A DNA stretch of 64,000 bases from Lachnospiraceae bacterium AD3010 (GTDB lineage: Bacteria; Bacillota; Clostridia; Lachnospirales; Lachnospiraceae): contig KK211388.1 of the NCBI GenBank assembly GCA_000622025.1, positions 294,207 through 358,206 on the forward strand, written 5' to 3'. A program made the translations under genes and the position numbers. Positions 15,339-25,271 of this stretch are shown here, in pieces. The notes beneath the pieces are model-generated. The model made no database searches and was not told the DNA's origin. It saw nothing but the letters and a program-made list of their open reading frames with translations. The number at the start of each line of letters is the position of its first letter. Position 1 is the first letter of the stretch.

Positions 15339-16229
15339 TTGAAATATGTAATAGATCTAAAACAAACATCAGACAGGGAGGGATTACACGATGCCCTTTC
15401 AAAAAACCTTTCTCTGCCTGAGCATTATGGAAGAAATCTGGATGCACTTCATGACTGCCTGACGGAGGATAATGCTCCCCTGAACCTGGTGTTCATAAAC
15501 CGCGCTGCTCTTTCTGACGGGATGTCGCAGTATGTTGAAAAGCTTAGCGCTATGCTTTATAAGGTGAAGGAGGAGCGCTCTCTTTTTTCATATTCTCTTT
15601 TTGAGGGTAAAGAGAAGAAGCTAAACACCGTGATCTTTGACATAGGAAACGTGCTTATCCGCTTTAGAAGCCTCGATTTTGTACGTGATAGATACGGCGA
15701 AGAAATGGGCTTAAGGATAGCCAATGCAATGTACGGAGACGGCCGCTGGTCCGAGCTTGACCGGGGCGTGAAAAGCGACGAAGAGATACTTCAAAGCTTT
15801 ATGGATGCCGATCCATCCATCCCTCCTGAGTACATCAGATGGTGCTTTGACCATGTGGCAATGGCGGTCTTACGCTGCGGCTACTCCATTCCCTGGCTCA
15901 GGGATGTGAGGAAGCTCGGCTACCGGATAATGTATCTTTCCAATTATTCAAAGCATGTTATGCATGCGAGGCCGGAGGTCCTTGACTTCCTGCCCCTAAT
16001 GGACGGTGGGATCTTCTCCTGCGATGTGAAGCTTATTAAGCCCGATATTGATATTTTCAGGCTTTTTACGGACAGATTTATGCTTGACCCGAAGGAATGC
16101 CTTTTTATCGACGACAGAACCGACAACTGTGAAGGTGCCGGAAAGGCCGGAATGAACTATTACCGTTTTGAGTCATATGAGAAAGACAGGCCGGAGATCA
16201 TGAATATCCTTGACCCGGAATACAGATGA
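15339..16229 (+). CDS. Barstar-like domain fused to a HAD-family hydrolase
   Basis: 296 residues with a TTG start; AAGGAA lies about 10 nt upstream and no ATG fits. Residues 1-90 are barstar-like (YGRNLDALHDCLTED near 30-44), a fold that inhibits barnase-type RNases. Residues 97-296 form a HAD-IA hydrolase: TVIFDIGNVLIRF (nucleophile Asp), YLSNYSKHV, KLIKPDIDIF and CLFIDDRTDNCEGA. The substrate is unknown; HAD proteins with DxGNV are usually small phosphatases or dehalogenases. It overlaps larB by 4 bases. Domain calls are firm; what the fusion does is not known to me. Confidence 0.85.
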   Translation: MKYVIDLKQTSDREGLHDALSKNLSLPEHYGRNLDALHDCLTEDNAPLNLVFINRAALSDGMSQYVEKLSAMLYKVKEERSLFSYSLFEGKEKKLNTVIFDIGNVLIRFRSLDFVRDRYGEEMGLRIANAMYGDGRWSELDRGVKSDEEILQSFMDADPSIPPEYIRWCFDHVAMAVLRCGYSIPWLRDVRKLGYRIMYLSNYSKHVMHARPEVLDFLPLMDGGIFSCDVKLIKPDIDIFRLFTDRFMLDPKECLFIDDRTDNCEGAGKAGMNYYRFESYEKDRPEIMNILDPEYR

Positions 16230-16981
16230 CAAAGACAAGAGAAATACTTGAAAAAGTGAAAAACGGAGAGCTGTCCGTTACGGATGCGGAGCATTTTTTC
16301 AGGACAGAGCCCTTTATGGAGCTTGACTTTGCGAAGCTTGACAGCCACCGAAAGCTGCGTACCGGTTTTCCGGAGGTTGTTTACTGCGAAGGAAAAAGCC
16401 TTGAAAACCTCCTCTCCATATACGGGAAGCTTAAGGAGGAGGACGGCTCGGTATTCGGTACCAGAGCTTCAAAGGAGCAGTATGAATTTGTAAGAAAATC
16501 CCTTCCGGAGACTGAGTATGATCCTGTTTCAAGGATAATGAGGATCGGAGCCGGAGAAAAGGAGCTAAGCGGAAACATCGCGGTATGCTGCGCTGGAACG
16601 GCAGACATCCCGGTTGCGGAGGAAGCGGCGCAGACAGCTGAATTTTTCGGTTCATACGTTGAACGGATATACGATGTCGGAGTAAGCGGTATTCACAGGC
16701 TCCTAAGCCAGACTGAACTCTTACAGAAAGCAAACTGTGTGATAGCCGTAGCCGGAATGGAGGGAGCCCTTGCAAGTGTCCTCGGCGGTCTTGTGTCAAA
16801 TCCGGTCATAGCTGTCCCCACCTCTATTGGATACGGTGCAAGCTTAAAGGGGTTATCGGCACTGCTCACCATGATCAATTCCTGTGCCAACGGTGTGGCT
16901 GCGGTAAATATAGATAACGGCTTCGGTGCCGGCTATATCGCCACCCAGATAAACCGTCTTGCCACGGGAAGAAAGGAGTAA
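16226..16981 (+). CDS. larB: LarB, pyridinium-3,5-biscarboxylic acid mononucleotide synthase
   Basis: 251 residues. LarB carboxylates and hydrolyses nicotinic acid adenine dinucleotide as the first step toward the nickel-pincer cofactor of lactate racemase and related enzymes. The PurE-like C-terminal half is clear: AVCCAGTADIPVAEEAA, the mid motif YDVGVSGIHRL, VIAVAGMEGALASVLGGLV and PTSIGYGASLKG. Overlaps the preceding gene by ATGA and is followed by larC1 after 4 bases. Confidence 0.93.
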   Translation: MTKTREILEKVKNGELSVTDAEHFFRTEPFMELDFAKLDSHRKLRTGFPEVVYCEGKSLENLLSIYGKLKEEDGSVFGTRASKEQYEFVRKSLPETEYDPVSRIMRIGAGEKELSGNIAVCCAGTADIPVAEEAAQTAEFFGSYVERIYDVGVSGIHRLLSQTELLQKANCVIAVAGMEGALASVLGGLVSNPVIAVPTSIGYGASLKGLSALLTMINSCANGVAAVNIDNGFGAGYIATQINRLATGRKE

Positions 16982-16985
16982 AGGA

Positions 16986-17801
16986 TTGAATACTCTATAT
17001 CTTGAATGTAACTCCGGAATAAGCGGGGATATGACTGTTGCGGCGCTTTTGGATCTTGGTGCGGACAGGCAGAAGCTTGAAAAGGCTCTGTCCGGAATAA
17101 AGGATGAGAGCTTCCGGATCGAAATAAGCAGGGTAAAAAAATCCGGGATAGACTGCTGCGATTTTAACGTGATACTGGATGAGGCACATGAAAACCATGA
17201 TCACGATATGGAATATCTCTACGGACCCTCTGACCCCGGGAAAACAGGATCACCTGAAGATGGCCATCATCACAATCATCATCAACATCACACACACAGA
17301 AATCTAAAGGATATTATCAACATAATAGAATCTCTGGATATCAGTGACAAAGCCCGGGGACTTGCAATACGGATCTTTACGATCCTTGCCGAAGCCGAGG
17401 CAAGGGCACATAACATGGCGATAAATGAGGTGCACTTCCACGAGGTCGGAGCCATTGACTCCATAGTGGATATAGTGGCTGCTGCGGTCTGCTTTGATGA
17501 TCTCTCTATTGACGAAGTGATAATACCGAGGATCTGTGAAGGAACCGGCAGCGTCAGATGTCAGCATGGACTCCTTCCTGTGCCTGTTCCTGCGGTCCTT
17601 AATATTGCGGAAATGTGTAATCTCCCTCTTTCCATAACGGAACATAAGGGGGAATACGTGACACCAACCGGAGCCGCCTTTGCCGCAGCGGTAATGACAT
17701 CAACAAAGCTCCCGGAAGTGATCATTCCAAAGAAAACGGGACTCGGAGCAGGGAAACGTGAGCATGAGAAGCCCGGCATATTAAGAGCGATACTATTATG
17801 A
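16986..17801 (+). CDS. larC: LarC1, N-terminal part of the nickel-insertion protein LarC
   Basis: 271 residues from a TTG at 16986, with AAGGAG 9-10 nt upstream inside the larB end. LarC inserts nickel into the pincer cofactor. The N-terminus LYLECNSGISGDMTVAALLDLG, a His-rich stretch (HHHNHHQHHTH, about 92-102) and VHFHEVGAIDSIVDI are diagnostic. The protein ends after GLGAGKREHEKPGILRAILL, which is where the LarC1 part ends. The LarC2 half is absent, because the arsR gene begins over the stop codon. LarC2, LarE and a LarA-type enzyme are not in this window. Confidence 0.9.
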   Translation: MNTLYLECNSGISGDMTVAALLDLGADRQKLEKALSGIKDESFRIEISRVKKSGIDCCDFNVILDEAHENHDHDMEYLYGPSDPGKTGSPEDGHHHNHHQHHTHRNLKDIINIIESLDISDKARGLAIRIFTILAEAEARAHNMAINEVHFHEVGAIDSIVDIVAAAVCFDDLSIDEVIIPRICEGTGSVRCQHGLLPVPVPAVLNIAEMCNLPLSITEHKGEYVTPTGAAFAAAVMTSTKLPEVIIPKKTGLGAGKREHEKPGILRAILL

Positions 17802-18154
17802 ATAAAAAGCTGCCCCATAAGCATGGCGAAAAATCAGATATGATAGTTTCACATTTCCCGGACAGCGAGGTCATTAATTCGGTGTCCGAAGCCTTAAAGC
17901 AGCTTGGCGATCCCAGCCGGCTCCGTATTTTCTGGCTTCTTCTTCATACTGAGGAATGTGTTACGAATATTGCGGCCGCGGTAAATATGACAAGCCCTGC
18001 CGTATCACATCACCTGCGCCTCCTCAAAGCTGCAGGTCTCATTGTATCTCACCGTGAAGGAAAGGAAATGCTCTACAGGGCTTCCGACACGGCTCTTACG
18101 GAATCACTCCACCATACGATCGAGCATGTGGGTGAGATAGCCTGTCCCAGATAA
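17798..18154 (+). CDS. ArsR/SmtB-family metal-responsive repressor
   Basis: 118 residues. Winged helix: LKQLGDPSRLRIFWLLL, then recognition helix MTSPAVSHHLRLLKAAGL and wing HREGKEMLYR. The alpha-3 position has EECVTNI (one Cys), and the last helix has DTALTESLHHTIEHVGE, resembling the alpha-5 metal site of the SmtB/CzrA group but without the first His. It overlaps larC by ATGA, so it is made with the nickel-cofactor genes. Its targets may be this operon or the ZntA-type pump promoter at 12029; both are inference. Confidence 0.88.
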   Translation: MNKKLPHKHGEKSDMIVSHFPDSEVINSVSEALKQLGDPSRLRIFWLLLHTEECVTNIAAAVNMTSPAVSHHLRLLKAAGLIVSHREGKEMLYRASDTALTESLHHTIEHVGEIACPR

Positions 18155-18174
18155 CACAAGGCTCTTTCTCTGTC

Positions 18175-18774
18175 TTAATGTCCCCGTATCTTTTTTCTTA
18201 TCCTTGTGAGGGCATTATCTGTGGATTTTTCGTCCCGGCCTAAGACCTTCGCTATCTCTCCGTTTTTCATACCGATAAGCCTTAGATCCAGTACTTCCTT
18301 TTCCAGAGGGCTCAGCTCCTCATCTATTATCCTGTAAAGCTCCTCCGTATTTTCTCTTTCGATAAGTAAGCCCTCAGGATCATGTGCATATCCGGGGAGA
18401 CCGTTGATATCTCCGTTTTCACCGGAGCTTTCGTCTTCATCATAAATGGAAACAAAGCTGTTTAAGGGGAGATGCTTCTTTCGACCCATATTTCGTACAG
18501 CATTGTAAAGATGCCTGGTGACGACCAGATTACAAAAGGTTGCGAGGGAAGCATCCCGTCCGGGATCATACTCTCTTATGGCTCTTAAGAGGCCAATCAT
18601 TCCCTCCTGGAGAAGATCCTCCTTTTCACCTCCAAGTATGAATACCGTGGAAGCCTTCATTTTCACTATGTACTTATACTTTTCCAGCAGAACCTCAGCA
18701 GCATAATCATCCCCATCCTTATAAAGGGTGAAGAGCTCGTCATCCTGCAGGTTTTCATAATCAGGATTTTTCAT
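18175..18774 (-). CDS. sigH: RNA polymerase sigma factor SigH
   Basis: 199 residues. Region 2 (EVLLEKYKYIVKMKASTVFILGGEKEDLLQEGMIGLLRAI, residues about 28-67) and region 4 (LSPLEKEVLDLRLIGMKNGEIAKVLGRDEKSTDNALTRIRKKI) match the Spo0H/SigH group. It is the last gene of the ispF-cysS-rlmB operon, the usual place for sigH in Clostridia, and overlaps rlmB by ATGA. Confidence 0.93.
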   Translation of the reverse strand: MKNPDYENLQDDELFTLYKDGDDYAAEVLLEKYKYIVKMKASTVFILGGEKEDLLQEGMIGLLRAIREYDPGRDASLATFCNLVVTRHLYNAVRNMGRKKHLPLNSFVSIYDEDESSGENGDINGLPGYAHDPEGLLIERENTEELYRIIDEELSPLEKEVLDLRLIGMKNGEIAKVLGRDEKSTDNALTRIRKKIRGH

Positions 18775-19538
18775 GACGAATGCCCGGTCTTCTTAAGCTT
18801 AAGGCTTCTCTGCCGCACTACTTCAAATGCGATCACTCCCGCTGCAACCGAAGCATTAAGAGAATCTATATCACCTGAGGTGGGTATGGAAACCCTGTAG
18901 TCACAGTTTTCCTTTATGAGCCTTCCGACACCCTCTCCCTCAGATCCGATGACTATTCCTATGGGTCCGGTCAGATCCTGCTCGAAAAGACACTCTCCGT
19001 CCATATCGGCACAGGCAAACCATAGCCCCTTTGATTTCAATTCTTCAATGGTGTTTTTCAGATTCGTGACCCTGGCAACCGGAGTGTAGTTTATCGCTCC
19101 TGCAGATGCCTTAACAACCGATGCGGTAAGCCCCACTGCCCTGTTCTTCGGGATGATCACCCCATGGGCTCCCGCCATATTCGCGGATCTTATGATGGCT
19201 CCCAGATTGTGGGGATCCACAATATTGTCAAGTATAAAAATAAAGGGATCCTCCTGCCTCTCCTCCGCAAGCTTCAGTATATCCGAAACCTCGGAATACT
19301 TATATGCCGCAGCATAGGCAATAACCCCCTGATGCTTCCCCGTAACGGAGATCTCATCAAGCCTTTTCCTGTCCACGAAGTCGATCCTGACTCCCTGTTT
19401 CCTCGCTTCACGCTTCACTGTCTGTATGGGACCGTCTGCCGCTCCGTCCAGGATGAAAAGCCTGTCAATTGTCTTTCCCGAGCGGAATGCCTCTATGACC
19501 TCATTCCTGCCCTCAATTACCGATTCCTCGTATCTCAT
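18771..19538 (-). CDS. rlmB: 23S rRNA (guanosine-2251-2'-O)-methyltransferase RlmB
   Basis: 255 residues of the SpoU/TrmH family. An N-terminal substrate-binding domain (VIEGRNEVIEAFRSGK) is followed by the knotted methyltransferase motifs LDNIVDPHNLGAIIRSANMAG, IGIVIGSEGEGVGRLIKENC and SLNASVAAGVIAFEVVRQR. Overlaps mrnC and sigH by 4 bases each. Confidence 0.95.
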   Translation of the reverse strand: MRYEESVIEGRNEVIEAFRSGKTIDRLFILDGAADGPIQTVKREARKQGVRIDFVDRKRLDEISVTGKHQGVIAYAAAYKYSEVSDILKLAEERQEDPFIFILDNIVDPHNLGAIIRSANMAGAHGVIIPKNRAVGLTASVVKASAGAINYTPVARVTNLKNTIEELKSKGLWFACADMDGECLFEQDLTGPIGIVIGSEGEGVGRLIKENCDYRVSIPTSGDIDSLNASVAAGVIAFEVVRQRSLKLKKTGHSS

Positions 19539-19930
19539 TCCTCTTCGTCTATCTCTATGGCTCTCTTTAAGAGCTCCTCTATCCTCTCATGCTTATCCTG
19601 AAGGTAAAGCCAGCCGAGAAGGCACTCAAAGCCCGTAGCCCTGTGATACACTGCTGCACTGGCGTTTTTTGCATGTGTCTCGGTCTGTGCATTTTCGCCC
19701 CTTCTGAATATTTCAAGCTCCCCGGGGCTTAAGCCTTCCTCCTCTATGATGGCGGATACCGCCTTTTCCTGGGCGTTTGCGGAGACCAGGCCCACTGTTT
19801 TCTTATGGAGCTTATTAACGCTCATATTCCCTTTTCTGACCACGTAATCTCTCATGAAAAGCGTACATACCGCGTCTCCTAAAAAGGCAAGGGTCAGGGG
19901 GGAATATGTCCTCAGTCTTTTCTCTTCCAT
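19535..19930 (-). CDS. mrnC: Mini-ribonuclease 3 (23S rRNA maturation)
   Basis: 131 residues, an RNase III catalytic domain without a dsRNA-binding domain. SPLTLAFLGDAVCTLFMRDYVV carries the conserved catalytic Asp, and ATGFECLLGWLYLQDKHERIEELL holds the second acidic site. Lies between cysS and rlmB, the conserved Firmicutes order; overlaps cysS by 19 bases. Confidence 0.95.
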   Translation of the reverse strand: MEEKRLRTYSPLTLAFLGDAVCTLFMRDYVVRKGNMSVNKLHKKTVGLVSANAQEKAVSAIIEEEGLSPGELEIFRRGENAQTETHAKNASAAVYHRATGFECLLGWLYLQDKHERIEELLKRAIEIDEEE

Positions 19931-21318
19931 TTAACGCCCTGTCTCGTATCCTCCAGGATTATTCCCTTTTTAAGAAGCTCATCTCTTATTTCGTCTGCCC
20001 GCCCAAAGTTCTTATTCTTTCTGGCTTCCTGTCTCTCATTGATAAGAGCCTCAATGTCTGCGTCTAAAAGCTCTTCCTTTTCTTCCACAATGAGACCGAG
20101 AACCTCTGCAAGGCTTAATAGCTCCTCCTTAAGTGCCGTAAGGTAACCCTTCGGACTATTCTCATCTGCCGTCGTATTTATGTACTTCACAAGTTCAAAT
20201 ACGACCGACACCGCATCGGCGGTATTCAGATCATCATCCATAGCCTCATCAAAACGACGGGTATATTCCTTTATTTCCTTAATCTGTTCTTTTGATGCCT
20301 CTCCCCCGGCCGCATCCTTAAGAAGAAAGTCAAGCTTTGATGCCGCAGTCTTTATCCTTTCAAGCCCGGCTTTTGCGGCCTCCATAAGCTCCGCGGAAAA
20401 ATTAAGGGGACTCCTGTAATGGGCGGAAAGCATAAAGAAGCGCAAAACCTGCAGGTCGTATTTTTCGGAAATATCCCTTACCGTGAAGAAATTATTGAGG
20501 GACTTACTCATCTTCTCCCCGTCGATATTAAGGAAACCGTTATGCATCCAGTAGTTGGCAAAGGGAACTCCGTTTGCGGCTTCCGACTGGGCGATCTCGT
20601 TTTCATGATGGGGGAATATGAGATCCTCTCCGCCTGCATGAATATCTATGGTGGCTCCCAGATACTTCTTTGCCATCACACAGCATTCCGTGTGCCAGCC
20701 CGGTCTCCCGTCACACCAGGGTGAAGGCCAGAAGGGTTCTCCCTCCTTTTTCGGCTTCCAGAGGACAAAGTCCAGATAGTCCTCCTTACCGTCATCACCT
20801 TTAACCTTTATCTCTCTCCCGTGGCCTGCCTCCAGGTCCTCAATGTTTTTATGGGAAAGCTTGCCGTAGCCCTCTGACTTTCTGGTCCTGAAGTATACCG
20901 TTCCGTCATCCGCCTTATAGGCATAGCCCTTTTCAATAAGGTCCGATATAAGCTCTATCATACCCTCGATCTCCCGGGTTGCCCTGGGATGGACCGTTGC
21001 GGGCAGGACATTCAGTCCCTCCATATCCTTTTTACACTCCGCTATATACCTTTCGGATATCTCATCTGAGCTTACGCCCTCTTCATTTGCCTTTGCTATG
21101 ATCTTGTCATCCACATCGGTAAAGTTGGAGACATAGTTTACTTCATAGCCCCTGTGGGTCATATAGCGCCTGAAGGTATCAAATACTATCATCGGCCTTG
21201 CATTGCCTATGTGAATAAGGTTATAGACCGTAGGGCCGCAGACATACATAGACAAGGCCCCATCCTTTATGGGCTTAAATTCCTCTTTTTTTCTCGTGAG
21301 CGTATTAAATATCTTCAT
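19912..21318 (-). CDS. cysS: Cysteinyl-tRNA synthetase
   Basis: 468 residues. Class I motifs are HIGN (in YNLIHIGNARP) and KMSKS (GEKMSKSLNNFF). The zinc ligands are in CGPTVYNL, CDGRPGWHTECCVM and HAGGEDLIFPHHENE. A full-length enzyme of normal size, coupled to cysE upstream by a 14-base overlap. Confidence 0.97.
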   Translation of the reverse strand: MKIFNTLTRKKEEFKPIKDGALSMYVCGPTVYNLIHIGNARPMIVFDTFRRYMTHRGYEVNYVSNFTDVDDKIIAKANEEGVSSDEISERYIAECKKDMEGLNVLPATVHPRATREIEGMIELISDLIEKGYAYKADDGTVYFRTRKSEGYGKLSHKNIEDLEAGHGREIKVKGDDGKEDYLDFVLWKPKKEGEPFWPSPWCDGRPGWHTECCVMAKKYLGATIDIHAGGEDLIFPHHENEIAQSEAANGVPFANYWMHNGFLNIDGEKMSKSLNNFFTVRDISEKYDLQVLRFFMLSAHYRSPLNFSAELMEAAKAGLERIKTAASKLDFLLKDAAGGEASKEQIKEIKEYTRRFDEAMDDDLNTADAVSVVFELVKYINTTADENSPKGYLTALKEELLSLAEVLGLIVEEKEELLDADIEALINERQEARKNKNFGRADEIRDELLKKGIILEDTRQGVKWKRKD

Positions 21319-22045
21319 TGGAGCTGTCCTTTATTTTTCCCTTCTCAATTTCCTTTTTTAGTTCCTTTACCGTGTCCTTCAGTGAAAGAAGCTGGTTTGT
21401 GATCTCGGTATCGGCATGCTTTAATGTATTGATATCATCCTGTATGGGATCCGGAAGATTAACCTGATCCATGGTCTTTCTCGGCATCTCGGCGTCTCCG
21501 CGTTTTACGATCTTTCCGGGAACACCTACAACAGTACAGTTTGCGGGTATCTCATTTAACACAACAGAGCCCGCGCCTATCTTTGTATTCTCTCCTATGG
21601 TGAATGAGCCGAGGACCTTGGCTCCGACGGAGACCATCACATTATCCTTTAATGTCGGATGGCGCTTTCCCTTTTCCTTGCCTGTTCCTCCGAGAGTTAC
21701 CCCCTGATACAGGGTAACATTATTTCCAATTACTGTGGTCTCACCAACCACGACCCCCGAACCGTGATCGATGAAGAAGCCCTTTCCGATCTCCGCTCCG
21801 GGATGTATCTCTATACCCGTCCTGTCACGGGCTATCTGTGAGATGAGCCTCGCAGTAAAGTAGTGCTTTTTAAGATAAAATCTGTGGGCTATCCTGTACA
21901 TCAGCACCGCCCAGAAGCTGGAATAGAGAAAAACCTCCCATTTATTGTGTATGGCAGGATCCCTCTCCCGGACGACCCTTATTTCGTCCTCTATATAATT
22001 CTTTATCAGATTAATGTCTTTTTTCACAAGTCGCGCAGCACCCAT
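21305..22045 (-). CDS. cysE: Serine O-acetyltransferase
   Basis: 246 residues. Makes O-acetylserine for cysteine synthesis. The left-handed beta-helix hexapeptides are clear ([42 protein letters not shown]). The C-terminal coil ([31 protein letters not shown]) extends past the catalytic fold. The ATG at 22045 overlaps the ispF tail by 35 bases; a GTG at 22027 is the alternative. Pairing with cysS suggests joint control of cysteine supply. Confidence 0.93.
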   Translation of the reverse strand: MGAARLVKKDINLIKNYIEDEIRVVRERDPAIHNKWEVFLYSSFWAVLMYRIAHRFYLKKHYFTARLISQIARDRTGIEIHPGAEIGKGFFIDHGSGVVVGETTVIGNNVTLYQGVTLGGTGKEKGKRHPTLKDNVMVSVGAKVLGSFTIGENTKIGAGSVVLNEIPANCTVVGVPGKIVKRGDAEMPRKTMDQVNLPDPIQDDINTLKHADTEITNQLLSLKDTVKELKKEIEKGKIKDSSNEDI

Positions 22046-22535
22046 TATTCATCACCATTTCCGTTGCTCTCATAAGTATGCAGACCGCCTCGGCAGCAAT
22101 TCCCTTTCCTTCTCCGGTGAAGCCGAGGCCTTCCTCTGTTGTGGCCTTGATATTCACCTGATCCCTGTCAAGCTCCAGGGCTTCTGAGATGATATCGGTC
22201 ATCCTGTCAATATATGGTCGCATCTTTGGCTTTTCCGCGATGATTATGGCATCTATATTTCCGACAAAATATCTTTCTTCCGCGATAAGCTCTCCAACCC
22301 TTTTTAAAAGCTCCACAGAATCCGCATCCTTGAATTCATCGGAGCTGTCAGGGAAGTGCTGTCCTATGTCTCCAAGGGCCGCAGCTCCGAGAAGCGCATC
22401 CATTATAGCGTGGATCAGGACATCCGCATCGGAGTGTCCGAGAAGCCCTTTCTCATAGGGTATCTTCACTCCTCCTATTATCAGGTCTCTGCCCGGAACG
22501 AGCCTGTGTACGTCATAACCCTTTCCTATCCTCAT
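22011..22535 (-). CDS. ispF: 2-C-methyl-D-erythritol 2,4-cyclodiphosphate synthase
   Basis: 174 residues. Isoprenoid (MEP) pathway enzyme. [20 protein letters not shown] (metal site DVH), [22 protein letters not shown] and [23 protein letters not shown] are conserved. The C-terminus runs about 15 residues beyond the usual end and contains CCATCEKRH, which overlaps the cysE start. Starts by ATGA overlap with DUF4317. Confidence 0.95.
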   Translation of the reverse strand: MRIGKGYDVHRLVPGRDLIIGGVKIPYEKGLLGHSDADVLIHAIMDALLGAAALGDIGQHFPDSSDEFKDADSVELLKRVGELIAEERYFVGNIDAIIIAEKPKMRPYIDRMTDIISEALELDRDQVNIKATTEEGLGFTGEGKGIAAEAVCILMRATEMVMNNGCCATCEKRH

Positions 22536-23692
22536 AAAGTGCCTGCCCCCTGATCCCTGCCCTTCGGCAGCAGGGTTCTCACATTTACACCGTTAACCTG
22601 GACATGATCATCAACAGCGATCACAATACACTGCCTGCCGTCAACGATACGGGCCTCTATCCTGTCCACGAAATCCGACTTCACACGAATGTCTATATCA
22701 GGCGTTGAAATATTGAATTTCTTTACTCCGGGAAGATTTGATACCACAATATCCGCATCATCCCCGGCAATATCATCGAAATGCTTATCAAAGTCCTTCA
22801 GCTTCTCCTCAGTTACGCCGCTTTCCGAGAGGATCTTCTTTACCTCACTCTTTCCGATGATCAGAGGTTCCGGATCATCCTTGTTTTCCTCTACGAGCTC
22901 CGCAAGTGAGTCATGGATATTCTTCATGACCTCCACATCTCCTTCCTCGGCACAGACAGAGGACACCAGCATATTAAAGGCATCCTTCTGATCCCCTGCT
23001 GTAAGGGGAGACTCGGCTCCAAACAGGAAATTTATGAGATCCGGCTGCAGCTCCTCGCACTTTTTTGAATAATATAGAACCGAATGTATATCGGAGGTTC
23101 TGTCATTAAAGGCAGGGAAAAGAAAAGCCTTGTCAGGGTCATGAAGCACCCACTCCCGTGTAAGCTCCCCTATCCTGTTATTCTCCGGATCATATCCAAG
23201 CTCCCCGTCCCGAAGCTCCACGGGACTTATAAGCGTAAGGATAAAGTCATAGACATTGTCGGAAAGATCATCCATAAGCTCTTCATTCCTGGATTTTCCC
23301 GGAATATCATAGACAGCATGCATAACTATTATGCAGTACTTGTCAGGGGCCTCATAATTTTCGATGACCCTGTCATAAAAACTTTCAAGGACAGCATCAT
23401 CATCAAGTCTGCTGTCCCGTAGCTTAAGGAGAAGCTCCTGCTTCCCTCCGTTCATTTCCTCCGAAAGAGGAAAATCCAGATTTATAAGATTTTTCCCGAC
23501 AGTTCCCGAAAGTGCCTTCTTGAAGAACTTCAGATACTTATGCATCTCCTCCTCGGGAAGGGAACCGAATGCATCCCGTGTAATGAGCTTCTTTTCCTTT
23601 TCGCTTCCCACATAACAGATGCAGATATTGTCAATGGTATATCTGTCTATGGTAAACTGTTTTCTTATTTCTGAGATCTCTAACTTGTTCAT
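22532..23692 (-). CDS. DUF4317 family protein
   Basis: 386 residues. Matches the Clostridia protein family DUF4317 in layout: an N-terminal [27 protein letters not shown], a middle with [14 protein letters not shown] and [20 protein letters not shown], and an acidic C-terminal third. No enzyme motif or membrane segment is seen and no function is known. It is the first gene of the ispF-cysE-cysS-mrnC-rlmB-sigH operon. Confidence 0.85.
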   Translation of the reverse strand: MNKLEISEIRKQFTIDRYTIDNICICYVGSEKEKKLITRDAFGSLPEEEMHKYLKFFKKALSGTVGKNLINLDFPLSEEMNGGKQELLLKLRDSRLDDDAVLESFYDRVIENYEAPDKYCIIVMHAVYDIPGKSRNEELMDDLSDNVYDFILTLISPVELRDGELGYDPENNRIGELTREWVLHDPDKAFLFPAFNDRTSDIHSVLYYSKKCEELQPDLINFLFGAESPLTAGDQKDAFNMLVSSVCAEEGDVEVMKNIHDSLAELVEENKDDPEPLIIGKSEVKKILSESGVTEEKLKDFDKHFDDIAGDDADIVVSNLPGVKKFNISTPDIDIRVKSDFVDRIEARIVDGRQCIVIAVDDHVQVNGVNVRTLLPKGRDQGAGTL

Positions 23693-23734
23693 CTTTCATC
23701 CATTAAACCAACATCTTTTCGCTATCGCTCAAAG

Positions 23735-23925
23735 ATGTCGCCGTGACATCAGTCCTTCGGACTGACGTCAAATCCTGAGGACTTCTGCCCCTTTGTCATC
23801 CTGCGTGCTTTAGACCCTTTGTCATCCTGCGTGCTTTAGCCCCTTTGCCATCCTGCGTGCTTTAGCCTCTTTGTCATCCTGAGGAGCGAAAGCGGACGAA
23901 GGATCTTTAAGATTCTTCGCTCAGT
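23735..23925. repeat. GTCATCCTGCG tandem array, 26-bp period
   Basis: Cores starting at 23795, 23821, 23847 and 23873 are spaced by exactly 26 bp, with the filler GTGCTTTAGCCCCTTT. The array ends in the common GGATCTTTAAGATTCTTCGC dyad. It fills the 266-bp gap between the chemoreceptor and DUF4317 genes. A small hairpin (CAGTCC-TTC-GGACTG) precedes it. Confidence 0.8.
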
Positions 23926-23958
23926 GCCATTCAATTACGCATCATTGCCTGCAATTAA

Positions 23959-25218
23959 TCACAGCACTGCAATTTTGGATACCTCATAGTCCAGTATCTC
24001 CACTGTGTCTCTGGTCTTCTCTGCTTCCTTCACCACAAGTGCGGATCTTTCCCTGATATTATCCGTACTCTGCGCGATCATGTTCGTACTCTCCGCTCCG
24101 GCCTGGGAAGCATCGCTGATACCGTCAATACTGCTAAGGATACCCATTATCTGCTGATTAAGCTCCGAAGCCGTATCGGCGAAACCTGAAACAAGGGAAT
24201 CCATATACTGCACGTCTTTCCCGTACTGTTCCGTGGTAGCGCTGAAATCCTCCAGCATTTCCGCAACGTCGGTCTCCACGAAATTGAGAAGCTTGCCTGA
24301 ATCCTCGGACAGATTGCCTACAGAGCCGGTTACTGCCTGGGTCACATTCTGTATCTTCACAACCGTTTCCTTACTCTGTTCCGCAAGACTCCTTATCTCA
24401 TCGGCAACTACCGCAAAGCCCCTTCCCGCTTCTCCGGCACTGGCAGCCTCTATAGCTGCGTTAAGAGCCAGCAGGTTGGTCTCATTTGTTATGGCCATTA
24501 TGGACTCCGTAAGTACATCTATTTCCTTTACGACCTTTGCATCCTCCAGAGCCTTTGAAAGCCTTCCGCTTATCTCATCGCTTAAGGCCTTCACGTTTCT
24601 CTGTCTCTTACTTGTTTCCTCAGCAGTCTTTGTGGAGCGATCGGAAATAGCCTTCACCTCATTTGCACCCTCCTCTGCTCTCTTTGCCATATCCTCCGTG
24701 GATACCTTTATGAGCTCCGAGGTTTCCTTTATCTCCGATGCTGAGGCTGCCGTCTCATCCATACCGGATGCAAGGGCACCTACGGACATGGCCACATCCT
24801 CTATACTGGAATTAAGCTCACCCACGCTCTCATTGATGTTTTCCACAGCCTCTTCGATATCATCAGCCTGTCCCTTTACTGCGCCGATCAGCGCTCCGAC
24901 GGAAAGCTTCATTTCCTTCAGGCTGTCCCCGAGATTTCCGAAGTCATCCTGTCTGTCCTTCAGTTCATCCGGCAGATCCTGGGTGAAATTGCCTGTGGAC
25001 ATCCTCTCTATATAGTCAATGCTTATCTTCATGGCTCTGCCGATATTAGCCGTGATGTAGAATGCAACCAATATCTGTACCAGTATGAGAACAACGCCTG
25101 TGGTAATGGAAACCCCGTCAGCCGTATTCATTATATCCAGGATAACCAGGATAAGAGTGCTCAAGGCCCCTATCACACTAATCAGTATAAGCTTCACACG
25201 TATTGGCAACAACCCCAT
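23959..25218 (-). CDS. Methyl-accepting chemotaxis protein without an extracellular sensor domain
   Basis: 419 residues. Two adjacent N-terminal membrane helices (about 8-28 and 37-57) leave no room for a periplasmic ligand domain. A HAMP-like linker and a long coiled-coil signalling domain follow. The hairpin tip is [37 protein letters not shown]. It lacks the receptor C-terminal pentapeptide. It may sense membrane state or a cytosolic cue (inference). Single gene, flanked by repeats; fits a motile cell, as does the flagellar operon at the right edge. Confidence 0.93.
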   Translation of the reverse strand: MGLLPIRVKLILISVIGALSTLILVILDIMNTADGVSITTGVVLILVQILVAFYITANIGRAMKISIDYIERMSTGNFTQDLPDELKDRQDDFGNLGDSLKEMKLSVGALIGAVKGQADDIEEAVENINESVGELNSSIEDVAMSVGALASGMDETAASASEIKETSELIKVSTEDMAKRAEEGANEVKAISDRSTKTAEETSKRQRNVKALSDEISGRLSKALEDAKVVKEIDVLTESIMAITNETNLLALNAAIEAASAGEAGRGFAVVADEIRSLAEQSKETVVKIQNVTQAVTGSVGNLSEDSGKLLNFVETDVAEMLEDFSATTEQYGKDVQYMDSLVSGFADTASELNQQIMGILSSIDGISDASQAGAESTNMIAQSTDNIRERSALVVKEAEKTRDTVEILDYEVSKIAVL

Positions 25219-25271
25219 TTACTGCACCTCCTATTGAAGACTTAGCTCCCCTACTATACCACAAATACCAG

